Notes: generated by a model not told the origin, from the letters alone. 64,000 nt of DNA from Paractinoplanes rishiriensis (GCF_016862375.1 NZ_BOMV01000057.1:124001-188000), one strand, 5' to 3'; shown: positions 51,471 through 59,530, counted from the stretch's first letter. Numbers and translations: made by a program.

Positions 51471-52967
51471 GTGACCACGCTTGACTGGCTGGTACTCGGT
51501 GGGTACTTCGTGGTGATGGTCGGTATCGGCCTGTGGTCCAAGGGACGGATCCACAGCGTCGCCGACTTCTTCACCGCGCGAGGCAAGATTCCGTGGTGGC
51601 TGTCCGGAATCTCGCATCACATGTCCGGCTACAGCGCCATCATGTTCGTCGCCTTCGCGGCCGTCGCATACAACTACGGGCTCGCCATGTACGTGTGGTG
51701 GGCGCTGACCATCGGCCTCGGCGTCGGCATCGGTGCCTTCGTCTGGGCGGCCCGCTGGAACCGCCTGCGGTCCAAGCACGGGGTCGCATCGCCGCTGGAA
51801 TACCTGGCCCGCCGCTACAACCTGCCCACCCAGCAGGTGCTCGCGTACAGCGGCGCCCTGCTCAAGGTCGTGGACATCGCGGCCAAGTGGGTGGCCATCT
51901 CGATCCTGCTGCGTGGCTTCGCCGGTGTCCCGATCGTCTGGGGCATCCTGATCACCGGCGCGGTCACCCTGATCTACATCACGCTCGGCGGGCTCTGGGC
52001 CGACGTGCTCACCGACTTCGGCCAGTTCGTGATCCAGGGCGTGGCCGGCGTCGCGATGTTCTTCGCGTTCCTGTCCCACCTCGGTGGCGTCTCGGCACTG
52101 TGGACCATGTGGGACGACCTGCCCGCGGGGCGCGGTGATCCGTTCGCCGGGCCGTACACGGTCACCTTCTTCATAGCGCTGCTGTTCATCAAGACGTTCG
52201 AGTACAACGGCGGCATGTGGAACCTGGCCCAGCGTTACATGGCGGCCCCGTCCGGCTCGGAGGCCAAGCGGTCCGCGCTGCTCTCCAGTGGCCTGTGGCT
52301 GGTCTGGCCGCTGATCCTGTTCCTGCCGATGTTTGCCGCGCCGCTCATCGTTCCCGGCCTGGCCAACCCCGAGCAGGCGTACGTGGAACTCTCCCAGACC
52401 CTGCTGCCGCCCGGCATCATCGGCCTGGTCCTGGCCGGTTTCTTCTCGCACACGATGGCGATGGTGTCCTCGGACGCCAACGTGATCTCGTCGGTCGTGA
52501 CCCGTGACATCGCCCCGGTGCTGGTGCGCAAGGTGCGCGACTTCAGCGAGCGGACGGCGCTGAAGTTCGCGCGGATCACCACGTTCACCTTCGTGCTGAT
52601 CAGCATGATCATCGCGATCAGCACCGAGGGTCAGGGTGTGGTCCTGAAGATCGTGATCGACCTGGTCGCGGCCACCATGGGCCCGATCTCGATCCCGCTG
52701 ATGCTCGGCATGCTGCCCTGGTTCCGGCGCAGCGGCCCGCTGGCCGCGATCGTCTCGTGGGCGGCCGGCCTGGGTGTCTGGGTCGTGGTCAAGTGGATCC
52801 TGGAGGAGACCAGCCAGACCATGGTGGTCGGCGTGCCGCTGGTGACTTCGCTGATCCTGTACGTGGCGATCGGCCTGCTGAAGCCCGAGCGGACTCCGGA
52901 CCGCGACGAGTTGATCGACTCGCTCGAGGAGGACCCGGTCGAGACGAAGCCGGTACCGGCTGTCTGA
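51471..52967 (+). CDS. Sodium:solute symporter (SSS/SGLT family), probable uronate transporter
   Basis: 498-residue membrane carrier with about 13 hydrophobic segments. SSS features are the DWLVLGGYFVVMVGIGLWSK start, VADFFTARGKIPWWLSGISHHMSGYSA, the sugar-type stretch EYNGGMWNLAQRYMAAPSGSEAKRS, and AGFFSHTMAMVSSDANVISSV. The GTG start at 51471 follows GGAGGGAGG. It faces the kduI-kduD-iclR operon and carries the same paired upstream sites, so it probably imports a uronate or unsaturated uronate disaccharide. A hairpin terminator follows the gene. Confidence 0.87.
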   Translation: MTTLDWLVLGGYFVVMVGIGLWSKGRIHSVADFFTARGKIPWWLSGISHHMSGYSAIMFVAFAAVAYNYGLAMYVWWALTIGLGVGIGAFVWAARWNRLRSKHGVASPLEYLARRYNLPTQQVLAYSGALLKVVDIAAKWVAISILLRGFAGVPIVWGILITGAVTLIYITLGGLWADVLTDFGQFVIQGVAGVAMFFAFLSHLGGVSALWTMWDDLPAGRGDPFAGPYTVTFFIALLFIKTFEYNGGMWNLAQRYMAAPSGSEAKRSALLSSGLWLVWPLILFLPMFAAPLIVPGLANPEQAYVELSQTLLPPGIIGLVLAGFFSHTMAMVSSDANVISSVVTRDIAPVLVRKVRDFSERTALKFARITTFTFVLISMIIAISTEGQGVVLKIVIDLVAATMGPISIPLMLGMLPWFRRSGPLAAIVSWAAGLGVWVVVKWILEETSQTMVVGVPLVTSLILYVAIGLLKPERTPDRDELIDSLEEDPVETKPVPAV

Positions 52968-52973
52968 CGCATG

Positions 52974-53007
52974 CGAGGGGCCGGGGAGCATCGCTCTCCG
53001 GCCCTCG
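52974..53007 (+). terminator. Hairpin terminator after the SSS transporter
   Basis: Imperfect inverted repeat of about 14 pairs (52974-52988 with 52994-53007, CGAGGG...CCCTCG outer pairs, one bulge and one mismatch) between the convergent transporter and tautomerase genes; it can serve both. Confidence 0.65.
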
Positions 53008-53025
53008 TCGTGCCCCCGTCGGCTG

Positions 53026-53211
53026 TTATTTGTCTGACTCGAGGACCCCGCCGTTGGCAACGTCGCTCTTCTCGATCTCGGTGAACACGATCCGGACCGC
53101 TTGCTGACGCGCCTTCAGGATGTTGACCGCGGCCTCGGTCACGGCGGCCACGAACTCCCGGCGCTGATCCATGGTGCGCCCGGACAGCAGTTCCACGGTG
53201 ATGTTGGGCAT
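53026..53211 (-). CDS. 4-oxalocrotonate tautomerase-family enzyme
   Basis: 61-residue monomer of the 4-OT family. After Met removal the catalytic Pro1 is exposed (PNITVELLSGR); Arg11 and Arg39 (QAVRIVF) fall at the exact positions of the classic enzyme. Phe50 of classic 4-OT is replaced by Val, so the substrate probably differs. GAGAGGA precedes the ATG by 6 bases. It has its own upstream region with a pair of sites like those of the SSS and kduI genes. This suggests a tautomerisation step in uronate breakdown rather than aromatic-compound catabolism; that role is inference. Confidence 0.88.
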   Translation of the reverse strand: MPNITVELLSGRTMDQRREFVAAVTEAAVNILKARQQAVRIVFTEIEKSDVANGGVLESDK

Positions 53212-53234
53212 GGTGGTCCTCTCGTCTCTGACTT

Positions 53235-53271
53235 GTTGCATGTAATGAGACCACATTCCGCTACATGGAAC
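53235..53271 (-). promoter_or_regulatory. Paired IclR-type sites upstream of the tautomerase
   Basis: GTTGCATGTAATGAGAC on the plus strand (53235-53251) and GTTCCATGTAGCGGAAT on the minus strand (53271-53255) form two 17-base sites with starts 20 bases apart. The second matches the 51413-51429 site at most positions. Confidence 0.62.
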
Positions 53272-53296
53272 AAGGTGCGCTTGTTTGAGGCGTGCT

Positions 53297-53347
53297 GGGG
53301 TCAGGCGGCTGGGGTCAGGCGGCTGGGGTCAGGCGGCTGGGGTCAGG
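53297..53347. repeat. 14-base tandem repeat at the iclR 3' end
   Basis: GGGGTCAGGCGGCT is repeated three times (53297-53310, 53311-53324, 53325-53338) plus a 9-base partial copy that includes the IclR stop codon. Identical units indicate recent slippage. The repeat could change the C-terminus or the downstream spacing of the regulator gene. Confidence 0.85.
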
Positions 53348-54107
53348 TCCTCGCGATGGGGGCGGCGGCGCCCAGGGCGGCGGACACGTCGCGGGCCGCG
53401 GCGATCACGTCGGCCGCGTGCTCCTCCAGGCCGGCCATGTCCTGGTCCATCGCGAGCGTCGAGATGGAGATGCCGCCGAGCACCTGCCCGGTGTGGTCGA
53501 AGACGGCGGCGCCCACGCAGCGGATGCCCGGCTCGTTCTCCTCGTCGTCGACCGCATAACCCACGGCGCGGACCCGGGCCAGGTGGGTGAGCAGGTCTTC
53601 CTCGCTGATCAAGGAGTTCGGCGTGCGCGCGCTGAGGCCGGTGCGCCGGCAGATGGCCAGCACCTCCTCGTCCGGCAGTTCGGCCAGGACCGCCTTGCCG
53701 ATGGCGGTGGTGTGCAGCCGCACGCTCATCCCGATCCGGGAGGGCATCTGGAACGGCCGGCGGCCCTCCTGCTTGTCGACGTAGACCGCCTCGTCGACGC
53801 TGCGGATGGCGAAGTGCGTGGTGTATCCGGTGGTCTCGCGCAGCGCGCGCAGGGCCGCTGACGCCTGCCGGGCCGGGTCGAAGCGGTGCATCACCCGGCC
53901 GGCCAGGGTCAGGATGCGTGGCCCCGGCTCGTAGCTGCCCGAGCCGTCGGGGCGGGCGAAGCCCCACAGCACCAGCGCCTGCAGGATCCGGTGCACGGTC
54001 GACTTGGAGACGCCGGTCGCCGCCGCGATGTCGGTGACGCGATGGTGCTCGGCGAGTGCTTCCAGCACCGCCAGCGTCTTGTCGATGGAACTGCCTTCCC
54101 TAGCCAC
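53343..54107 (-). CDS. IclR-family transcriptional regulator of the uronate locus
   Basis: 254-residue regulator. The winged HTH (about 5-65) has SIDKTLAVLEALAEHHRVTD, IAAATGVSKSTVHRILQALVLWGF; the IclR effector domain (about 75-245) has TTHFAIRSVDEAVYVDKQEG, GMSVRLHTTAIGKAVLAEL and NEPGIRCVGAAVFDHTGQVLGGISIST. It is third in the kduI-kduD-iclR operon, 12 bases after kduD. KdgR-type IclR proteins repress pectin genes and release DNA on binding 2-keto-3-deoxygluconate or a related acid. The paired 17-base sites at three local promoters are its likely operators. Confidence 0.92.
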   Translation of the reverse strand: MAREGSSIDKTLAVLEALAEHHRVTDIAAATGVSKSTVHRILQALVLWGFARPDGSGSYEPGPRILTLAGRVMHRFDPARQASAALRALRETTGYTTHFAIRSVDEAVYVDKQEGRRPFQMPSRIGMSVRLHTTAIGKAVLAELPDEEVLAICRRTGLSARTPNSLISEEDLLTHLARVRAVGYAVDDEENEPGIRCVGAAVFDHTGQVLGGISISTLAMDQDMAGLEEHAADVIAAARDVSAALGAAAPIART

Positions 54108-54119
54108 GAATCGAGCCTA

Positions 54120-54878
54120 CTATCGGGCCAGCCAGCCCCCGTCCACCGCGAGCACGTGGCCGTTGACATAGTCGGATGCGGACGATGCGAGAAAGACGAC
54201 GGCGCCGGCCACGTCGTCCGGCCGGCCCCACCGCCCGGCCGGTATCCGGGAGCGGATCTCCGCCTCGCGGACCGGGTCGGCGCGCAGGGCCGTGGTGTTG
54301 TCGGTGCTGATGTATCCGGGCGCGACCGCGTTGACCTGAACGCCCGCGGCGGCCCACTCACAGGCCAGCGCCTTGGTCAGCCCGGCGACGCCGTGCTTGG
54401 CCGCCGTGTATCCGGGCACCTGCACCCCGCCCTGGAACGACAGCATCGAAGCCACCATGACGATCTTCCCGCGCCGCCGCGCCAGCATGCGCGCGCCCAC
54501 CGTACGGCTCAACAGAAAAACCGCGTCGAGATTGACGTCAAGCACTGATCGCCAGTCACCGAACGAGTGCTCGGCGGCCGGCGCGCGCCGGATGATGCCG
54601 GCGTTGTTGACCAGGATGTCGACCTCGGGCAGGCGGGCCACCGCGTCCGGGATGGCGCTGGTGTCGGCCAGGTCGAGAATCCAGCGTGTCGATTCGCGGC
54701 CGGCCTTGCGCACCTCGGTCTCGACCTCGTCCAGGTCGTCGGTGCGCCCGTGCAGCACCAGGTCGGCGCCGGCCTGGGCCAGGGCCACCGCGGCGGCCCG
54801 GCCGATCCCGCTGCGCGAACCGGTGACCAGGGCGGTCCGGCCGCGCAGCGAGAACATCGACTCCGCGGGGGAGGTCAC
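54120..54878 (-). CDS. kduD: 2-dehydro-3-deoxy-D-gluconate 5-dehydrogenase (SDR family)
   Basis: 252-residue short-chain dehydrogenase reducing 2,5-diketo-3-deoxygluconate to 2-keto-3-deoxygluconate with NAD(P)H. NAD-binding TGSRSGIGRAAAVALAQAGA, NNAGI, catalytic Ser in ASMLSFQGG, Tyr-Lys in YTAAKHG, and VNAVAPGYISTDNT are present; the FSLRGRTALVTG start matches KduD. GTG 54878 overlaps the kduI stop by 4 bases and gives the usual N-terminal length; ATG 54857 is a possible alternative. It acts directly after KduI in cytosolic uronate catabolism. Confidence 0.88.
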   Translation of the reverse strand: MTSPAESMFSLRGRTALVTGSRSGIGRAAAVALAQAGADLVLHGRTDDLDEVETEVRKAGRESTRWILDLADTSAIPDAVARLPEVDILVNNAGIIRRAPAAEHSFGDWRSVLDVNLDAVFLLSRTVGARMLARRRGKIVMVASMLSFQGGVQVPGYTAAKHGVAGLTKALACEWAAAGVQVNAVAPGYISTDNTTALRADPVREAEIRSRIPAGRWGRPDDVAGAVVFLASSASDYVNGHVLAVDGGWLAR

Positions 54879-55675
54879 CGGAGGTCGCCGATCGCCACCG
54901 GCTCCACGTCCTCGTACGCCTGATTTTCGCCGCCCATCGCCCAGACGAACGCGTAGCTGCGGGTGCCGAATCCGCAGTGCACCGACCAGCAGGGCGAGAT
55001 GACGGCCTGATCGCCGGCGACGATGAGGTTGCGGGTCTGGTCGGGCCGGCCCATCAGGTGCACCACCCGGTCGGACTCGGCCAAATCGAAGTAGAAGTAG
55101 ACCTCGGTCCGGCGCTCGTGGGTGTGGCACGGCATGGTGTTCCACATGCTGCCCGGCTCGAGCACGGTGACGCCGAGGACGAGCTGCGAGCTCTGGATGC
55201 CCTTGAGGTGGATGTACTTGTAGATGGTGCGCTCGTTGGAGCCTTCCCGGCCGCCCAGCCGCACCGGTTCGGCGTCGTCCAGCGTCGCCTTGACCGTCGG
55301 GAAGCTGGCGTGCGCCGGCGTGGAAACGAGGTAGAACCGCCCGTCGAAGCTGACCCGCCGAGCGCCGCGCCCGACGTAGAGGCATTCCTTACCACCCAGC
55401 TCGTACCGCACGTCGTCGACGGTCACCGTGCCCGGCCCGCCGACGTTGACCACGCCGAGCTCGCGGCGCTCGAGGAAGTACTCCGAGCGCAACTCGTCCG
55501 GGCACGGCAGCTCGGCCGGCCCGGCCGCCCCGCCGATCACCATGCGGTCCTCGTGCGAGTAGGTGAGCCGCACCTCGCCGGGCACGAACAACTCCTCCAC
55601 CAGGAACCGTGCCCTGAGCTGCTCGGTGGTCATGCCCGCCGCGTGGTCCGGGGCCGTGGCGTGCCGTACGTCCAT
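54875..55675 (-). CDS. kduI: 5-dehydro-4-deoxy-D-glucuronate isomerase
   Basis: 266-residue cupin-type isomerase converting 5-keto-4-deoxyuronate to 2,5-diketo-3-deoxygluconate in pectin and glycosaminoglycan breakdown. Family features include YFLERRELGVVNVGGPGTV, the zinc-binding set in PCHTHERRTEVYFYF (two His and Glu) and the fourth ligand His in CWSVHCGFG, plus AFVWAMGGENQAYEDV near the end. GGGAGG lies 4 bases before the ATG. It is the first gene of the kduI-kduD-iclR operon; upstream lie a 17-base palindrome and two IclR-type sites. Confidence 0.93.
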   Translation of the reverse strand: MDVRHATAPDHAAGMTTEQLRARFLVEELFVPGEVRLTYSHEDRMVIGGAAGPAELPCPDELRSEYFLERRELGVVNVGGPGTVTVDDVRYELGGKECLYVGRGARRVSFDGRFYLVSTPAHASFPTVKATLDDAEPVRLGGREGSNERTIYKYIHLKGIQSSQLVLGVTVLEPGSMWNTMPCHTHERRTEVYFYFDLAESDRVVHLMGRPDQTRNLIVAGDQAVISPCWSVHCGFGTRSYAFVWAMGGENQAYEDVEPVAIGDLR

Positions 55676-55698
55676 AGGGCCTCCCGTCTGGTCCTGCT

Positions 55699-55715
55699 GT
55701 CCCGTTACACGGGAC
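55699..55715. promoter_or_regulatory. Perfect palindrome in the kduI leader
   Basis: GTCCCGTTACACGGGAC: 7-base arms around TAC, located 24-40 bases upstream of the kduI ATG. It differs in sequence from the IclR-type sites. It could be a second operator or a leader hairpin close to the ribosome site. Confidence 0.45.
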
Positions 55716-55718
55716 GCG

Positions 55719-55756
55719 CTATCGCTACATAGAACAGCATAGCGTTCCGGTAGAAC
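55719..55756 (-). promoter_or_regulatory. Paired IclR-type sites upstream of kduI
   Basis: On the minus strand GTTCTATGTAGCGATAG (55735-55719) and GTTCTACCGGAACGCTA (55756-55740) begin 21 bases apart. The first shares GTTCTATGTA with the SSS site and the second shares TACCGGAAC with its partner. Confidence 0.62.
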
Positions 55757-55804
55757 AATGGGGTGAACAGCGGCGCTGGCGCGGTCGGTGGTGCCGGCGC
55801 CGGC

Positions 55805-56452
55805 TCAGGTGGGGGAGCGCTCGCCGAGCCAGGCCAGGACGGCGAGGACGCGGCGGTGGTCCTCGTCGGTCTCGGCCAGGCCCAGCTTGGCCAGCACGCT
55901 GCCGACGTGGGTCTCGATGGTGCGGTCGGTGAGGCAGAGGCGGCGGGCGATGCCGCGGTTGGTGCGGCCCTCGGCCATCAGCGCGAGAACGTCGCGTTCG
56001 CGCAACGTCAGCGCGGCGAGCGGATCGTTGCGGCGCGGGCTGACCAGGCCCGCCACCACCTCGGGGTCGAGCGCCGAGCCGCCGCTCGCGACGCGGCGCA
56101 GGGCGTCGAGGAAGTCGTCGACGTCGAAGACGCGGTCCTTGAGCAGATAACCGAAGTAGCCCCGCGCCACCAACGCGATCGAGTGCCGCGTCTCCAGGTG
56201 CTGCGACAGCAGCACGATGCCGAGCTGCGGGTCCAGGTCGCGCAGGCGGCGCGCGGCGCGGGCACCGTCGTCGGTGCGGTCCGGCGGCATGCGGATGTCG
56301 ATGATGGCGAGGTCGGGCCGCTCGGCCAGGACGACCTCGACCAGCGAGGTCGCGTCGGACGCCTTGCCGGCAATCTCGTGCCCGGCATCGGCGAGCAGGC
56401 TGGCCAGGCCCTCCCGGAACAGAGCGGAATCCTCCCCGATCACGATGCGCAC
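55805..56452 (-). CDS. NarL/FixJ-family response regulator
   Basis: 215-residue regulator. The receiver domain has VIGEDSALFREGL, phospho-acceptor Asp52 in AIIDIRMPPDRTDDG, and Lys in YLLKDRV; a LuxR-type HTH is near 145-200 (LTLRERDVLALMAEGRTNRG, TIETHVGSVLAKLGL). The GTG start at 56452 lies 13 bases inside the kinase gene's 3' end, so the pair is co-translated. The MPPDRTDDG loop is typical of regulators paired with large multi-TM kinases of this type. Confidence 0.9.
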   Translation of the reverse strand: MRIVIGEDSALFREGLASLLADAGHEIAGKASDATSLVEVVLAERPDLAIIDIRMPPDRTDDGARAARRLRDLDPQLGIVLLSQHLETRHSIALVARGYFGYLLKDRVFDVDDFLDALRRVASGGSALDPEVVAGLVSPRRNDPLAALTLRERDVLALMAEGRTNRGIARRLCLTDRTIETHVGSVLAKLGLAETDEDHRRVLAVLAWLGERSPT

Positions 56453-58407
56453 GGCAGCACCGCCTCGACCACCGTGCCGGCCCCGGTCGGGCTGTGTACC
56501 CGCAGCGTCCCGCCGAGCGCCGCCACCCGGTCGGCCATCCCCGACCGCTGGGAGAGCGCCGCCCCGCCGCAGCCGTCGTCGCTGACGCTGATCGTCAACC
56601 GGCCATTGGATCTGTTGACCTGCAAGGCGATCCGGTCGGCGGTGGCGTGCTTGACCACGTTGGTGATCGCCTCGCTCACCACGTAGTAGGCCGTCGTCGC
56701 CACGTCGTCGGGCAACCGGTCGTCGCAGATGTCGAGTTCCACGGCGATCGGCACGGTGCGGACCAACTCGGTCAGCGCGGCGTCCAGGCCGTCGTCGAGC
56801 CGGCCGGGCCGCAGTCCGTAGGCAATCTTGCGAAGCTCGGCCAGCGCCGTGCCGAGCTCGGCCACCCCCTGATCGAGCAGCGCGTTGACGTCGACCGAGC
56901 CGTCGCCGAGGTGCCGCTGCGCCAGCCGGAACGCCATGCCCAGCGAGGCGAGCCGCTGCTGCGCGCCGTCGTGCAGGTCGCGTTCGAGCCGCCGGCGTTC
57001 GGTGTAGCCCGCCTGCACCAGCCGCGCCCGGCTGGACTCCACCTCGCGCAGCGCCTGCGCCACCTCGAGCCGGAGCCGGATCACCTCGACCAGCGTCGCG
57101 GCCGCCCCCGCGATCTGCCGCAGAAGTTCCGGTCGCAGCGCGTCGGACCCGGGCCGGAGCACTCCGATCGTGCGGCCGCCGAGCTCGACCGGGACAGCGC
57201 CGGCCGGCTCGACCGGTGCCCCGTCGGCGTCGATGTATCCGGCGGTGCCCGGCACCTGAAAGCCGATCCGCAGATCCGGTTCGCGGAGGGCGAGGCGCAG
57301 CCGGCTCTGCAGCTGCTCCGGGCGCGCCTCGCCGCCGCGGGTCTCCCGGCTCAGTGCGTCGATCGCGGCGAGCGCCGCGCGCCGGATCGGGTACAGGCGA
57401 CGGTCGACGACCCGCTGCAACCTGCTGCGCAACGGCGACAGCGCGATCGCGCAGACCGCGGTGGCGCCCGCGGCGGCGAACTCGGAGCCCCGGCCGAACA
57501 CCAGGCCACCGACCGCCGACAGCACCGCGTAGGTGCCCACCAGCATCGTGGTGACCAGTCCGTAGGTCACGGTGGCGGCCAGCGCCTTGTCGACGTCGTA
57601 CAGGTCGTGGCGAAGCATTGCCACCGTCGTCGCCACCGGGACGCCGATCAGTCCGGCGAGACCGACGGCGCCGCTGAACCACAGCGGGCGGCCCCACAGC
57701 AGGATCTCGACGAGGCAGAGCAGCGGATAGAGCGGGATCGCGAAGCCGGCCAGCGCCAGCCACTTGATCTGCTGCCGCTGCAGCCGGTCGCTGCGCCGGA
57801 ACCGGACCAGCAGCGACGCCGCGCACGCCAGCACCAGCGCCAGTTCGAGGACGAACGCCGCCAGGGCGGGCACTTCGAGGACCAGCGGCAGCGGTCCCCA
57901 CGGACGCGGAATGTCCTGCAGTGGCGCGCGGAACGGGAGGGAGTCGAACGACGCGCCGAGGTGATCGGCCGCCGCAGCCGCGACCAGGGTCGGCGGCACC
58001 CACCGCCACCACGGCCCCGGCAACTCGCCGTCGGGGAAGTAGAGCAGAAGCAGGGCGACCGCCACGAAGATCCAGACGGCGCTCTGGTCACCGACCGCGG
58101 CGAGCCAGTCGAGCTCGGGGAGGGCCGCGGGACGACGGTCGGCCAGATACCACCAGAAGACGTCGCGGCACGCGTTGACCGCGGTGGTCAGTCCGACCAG
58201 GGTGAGCATGAGGCCGACCAGGTTGCCCGGGCGGCGACGCGCGACGATGACGCCGAGCAGGGCCGAGGCCGGCGCCGCGGCCAGGCCGATCGCCAGATTG
58301 AGGAAGGCGCCGGCGACCGGCGCCAGCGCGACCAGCACCACGGTGCAGCTCAGCACGGCCCCGGTGAGCAGGGCCGCAGCGAGTGCGAGTCGTGGTTGCC
58401 ATCTCAT
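56440..58407 (-). CDS. Multi-pass sensor histidine kinase (HisKA_3 type)
   Basis: 655-residue kinase. About nine to ten membrane segments occupy residues 8-345, followed by a GAF-like segment (about 370-460) and the dimerisation box GYTERRRLERDLHDGAQQRLAS with the phospho-acceptor His near 480; the HATPase end has YYVVSEAITNVVKHA, VSDDGCGGAAL and GMADRVAALGGTLRVHSP. The start at 58407 was chosen because the first membrane segment begins there; upstream in-frame sequence is not protein-like. It forms a pair with the overlapping response regulator. Signal unknown. Confidence 0.88.
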   Translation of the reverse strand: MRWQPRLALAAALLTGAVLSCTVVLVALAPVAGAFLNLAIGLAAAPASALLGVIVARRRPGNLVGLMLTLVGLTTAVNACRDVFWWYLADRRPAALPELDWLAAVGDQSAVWIFVAVALLLLYFPDGELPGPWWRWVPPTLVAAAAADHLGASFDSLPFRAPLQDIPRPWGPLPLVLEVPALAAFVLELALVLACAASLLVRFRRSDRLQRQQIKWLALAGFAIPLYPLLCLVEILLWGRPLWFSGAVGLAGLIGVPVATTVAMLRHDLYDVDKALAATVTYGLVTTMLVGTYAVLSAVGGLVFGRGSEFAAAGATAVCAIALSPLRSRLQRVVDRRLYPIRRAALAAIDALSRETRGGEARPEQLQSRLRLALREPDLRIGFQVPGTAGYIDADGAPVEPAGAVPVELGGRTIGVLRPGSDALRPELLRQIAGAAATLVEVIRLRLEVAQALREVESSRARLVQAGYTERRRLERDLHDGAQQRLASLGMAFRLAQRHLGDGSVDVNALLDQGVAELGTALAELRKIAYGLRPGRLDDGLDAALTELVRTVPIAVELDICDDRLPDDVATTAYYVVSEAITNVVKHATADRIALQVNRSNGRLTISVSDDGCGGAALSQRSGMADRVAALGGTLRVHSPTGAGTVVEAVLPCAS

Positions 58408-58549
58408 GCGGGGCACTCTACGACTGCCCGGCCCGGAGCGGCTCCGTGCCAGCACGGAGGTTTTCCGGGTGCTGTCCACGATGGCAGGCCGGCCACAAAT
58501 TCCTAGGTTGAAGGCGTCGCACAGAGCCCCGATCGAGGAGGAAACCGAG

Positions 58550-59239
58550 ATGTCCACAGGTATCGCCGCGACCCCTTCCACCACCGTCACCCCGGCCGGC
58601 CCCGGCACCGCCCGGGCCACGCTGATCGCCACGCTGCTGTCCCTGGCCTCACTCGCCGTCGCGGTCGTCGTCCTCTGGCAGCCGTGGGGTGAGCGCGACG
58701 CCCTCGGCTATGCCGACATCGCGCCGCACCGGGACGCCGCCTGGCTGGGCACCCTCGTCGACGGCCTCGCCTTCGCGGTGGTGGGCGTGACCCTCGGCCT
58801 GGCCGTCTGCATCCTGGCGCCGAAACGCGGCTCGACGCCGGCCGCCATCGGCGCCGTGGCGACCGGACTGGGCGGCATCGCGTTCGGCACCGGCATGTTC
58901 TCGTTCGGCGCGCTCGCCTGGTTCGCGACCGACACCAGCACGCTGCCGGCGGCGGCCGGGACGGCCCTGATGAGCCGGGTCGAGGGCGCACCCGGTCACC
59001 TCATGGCGGTCCAGATGACCGGCTTCCTGCTCTTCACGGTGGGCTCGCTGATCCTGATGGCCGCCCTGTGGCGAGCCCGGTCCGTGCCGCGCTGGCTGCC
59101 GGTCGCCTTCCTGGTTCTCACGGTCGCACTGTTCGCCCTGAGCGGCGTCGCCCTCAACGTCGTCGAGGCCGCCCAGTTCCTGCTCCTGCCGGTGATCGGG
59201 TTCTACCTGGTGCGCGCGGGCGGCCGAACCGCGACATGA
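58550..59239 (+). CDS. Polytopic membrane protein of unknown function
   Basis: 229-residue protein with about six hydrophobic segments (22-45, 68-88, 97-118, 145-165, 172-190, 196-218). No family recognised. The segment HRDAAWLGTLVDGLAFAVVG and the tail FLLLPVIGFYLVRAGG are its most distinctive parts. GAGGAGGAAA precedes the ATG. It is divergent from the sensor kinase gene across about 140 bases and could be its regulated target. Confidence 0.75.
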   Translation: MSTGIAATPSTTVTPAGPGTARATLIATLLSLASLAVAVVVLWQPWGERDALGYADIAPHRDAAWLGTLVDGLAFAVVGVTLGLAVCILAPKRGSTPAAIGAVATGLGGIAFGTGMFSFGALAWFATDTSTLPAAAGTALMSRVEGAPGHLMAVQMTGFLLFTVGSLILMAALWRARSVPRWLPVAFLVLTVALFALSGVALNVVEAAQFLLLPVIGFYLVRAGGRTAT

Positions 59240-59319
59240 CCGCCGGACGGCACCCCCGCGAGCCGGCACGGGCCGGCCGCGGGGGCACCACCCGAGCCTC
59301 GGCATCAGTGGTGACTCTG

Positions 59320-59352
59320 CACAGTGGAGGCACAGTGGAGGCCCAGTGGAGG
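59320..59352. repeat. 11-base tandem repeat upstream of the sugar ABC operon
   Basis: CACAGTGGAGG occurs at 59320-59330 and 59331-59341, and as CCCAGTGGAGG at 59342-59352. It lies in the gap between the membrane-protein and binding-protein genes. Probably slippage; a regulatory role is possible. Confidence 0.75.
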
Positions 59353-59437
59353 CCGGGCAACCGGGGAAGTGTGAACCCGAACGGGAAGTTTTACACGAGT
59401 TCTCAGCAAAAGTCGGGAGTCACTTCCCGGAGCGAGA

Positions 59438-59465
59438 TGCGCAAACGAATGTACGCAAACGTATG
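59438..59465 (+). promoter_or_regulatory. Tandem operator-like repeats upstream of the arabino-sugar ABC operon
   Basis: TGCGCAAACGAATG (59438-59451) and TACGCAAACGTATG (59452-59465) are adjacent 14-base units matching at 12 positions; the core CAAACG is typical of LacI-family half-sites. A GTACTAGTAC palindrome (59468-59477) follows. The binding-protein ATG is about 65 bases downstream. Confidence 0.5.
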
Positions 59466-59530
59466 CGGTACTAGTACGGTCCCCGGTACCCGGCTCTCGG
59501 GTCGGGATATCTCGACAGGAGGCACGTGGG

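Noticed and set aside
53297-53347. Possible CRISPR-like array
   Set aside because: Units are only 14 bases and directly abut without spacers; it is a simple tandem repeat.
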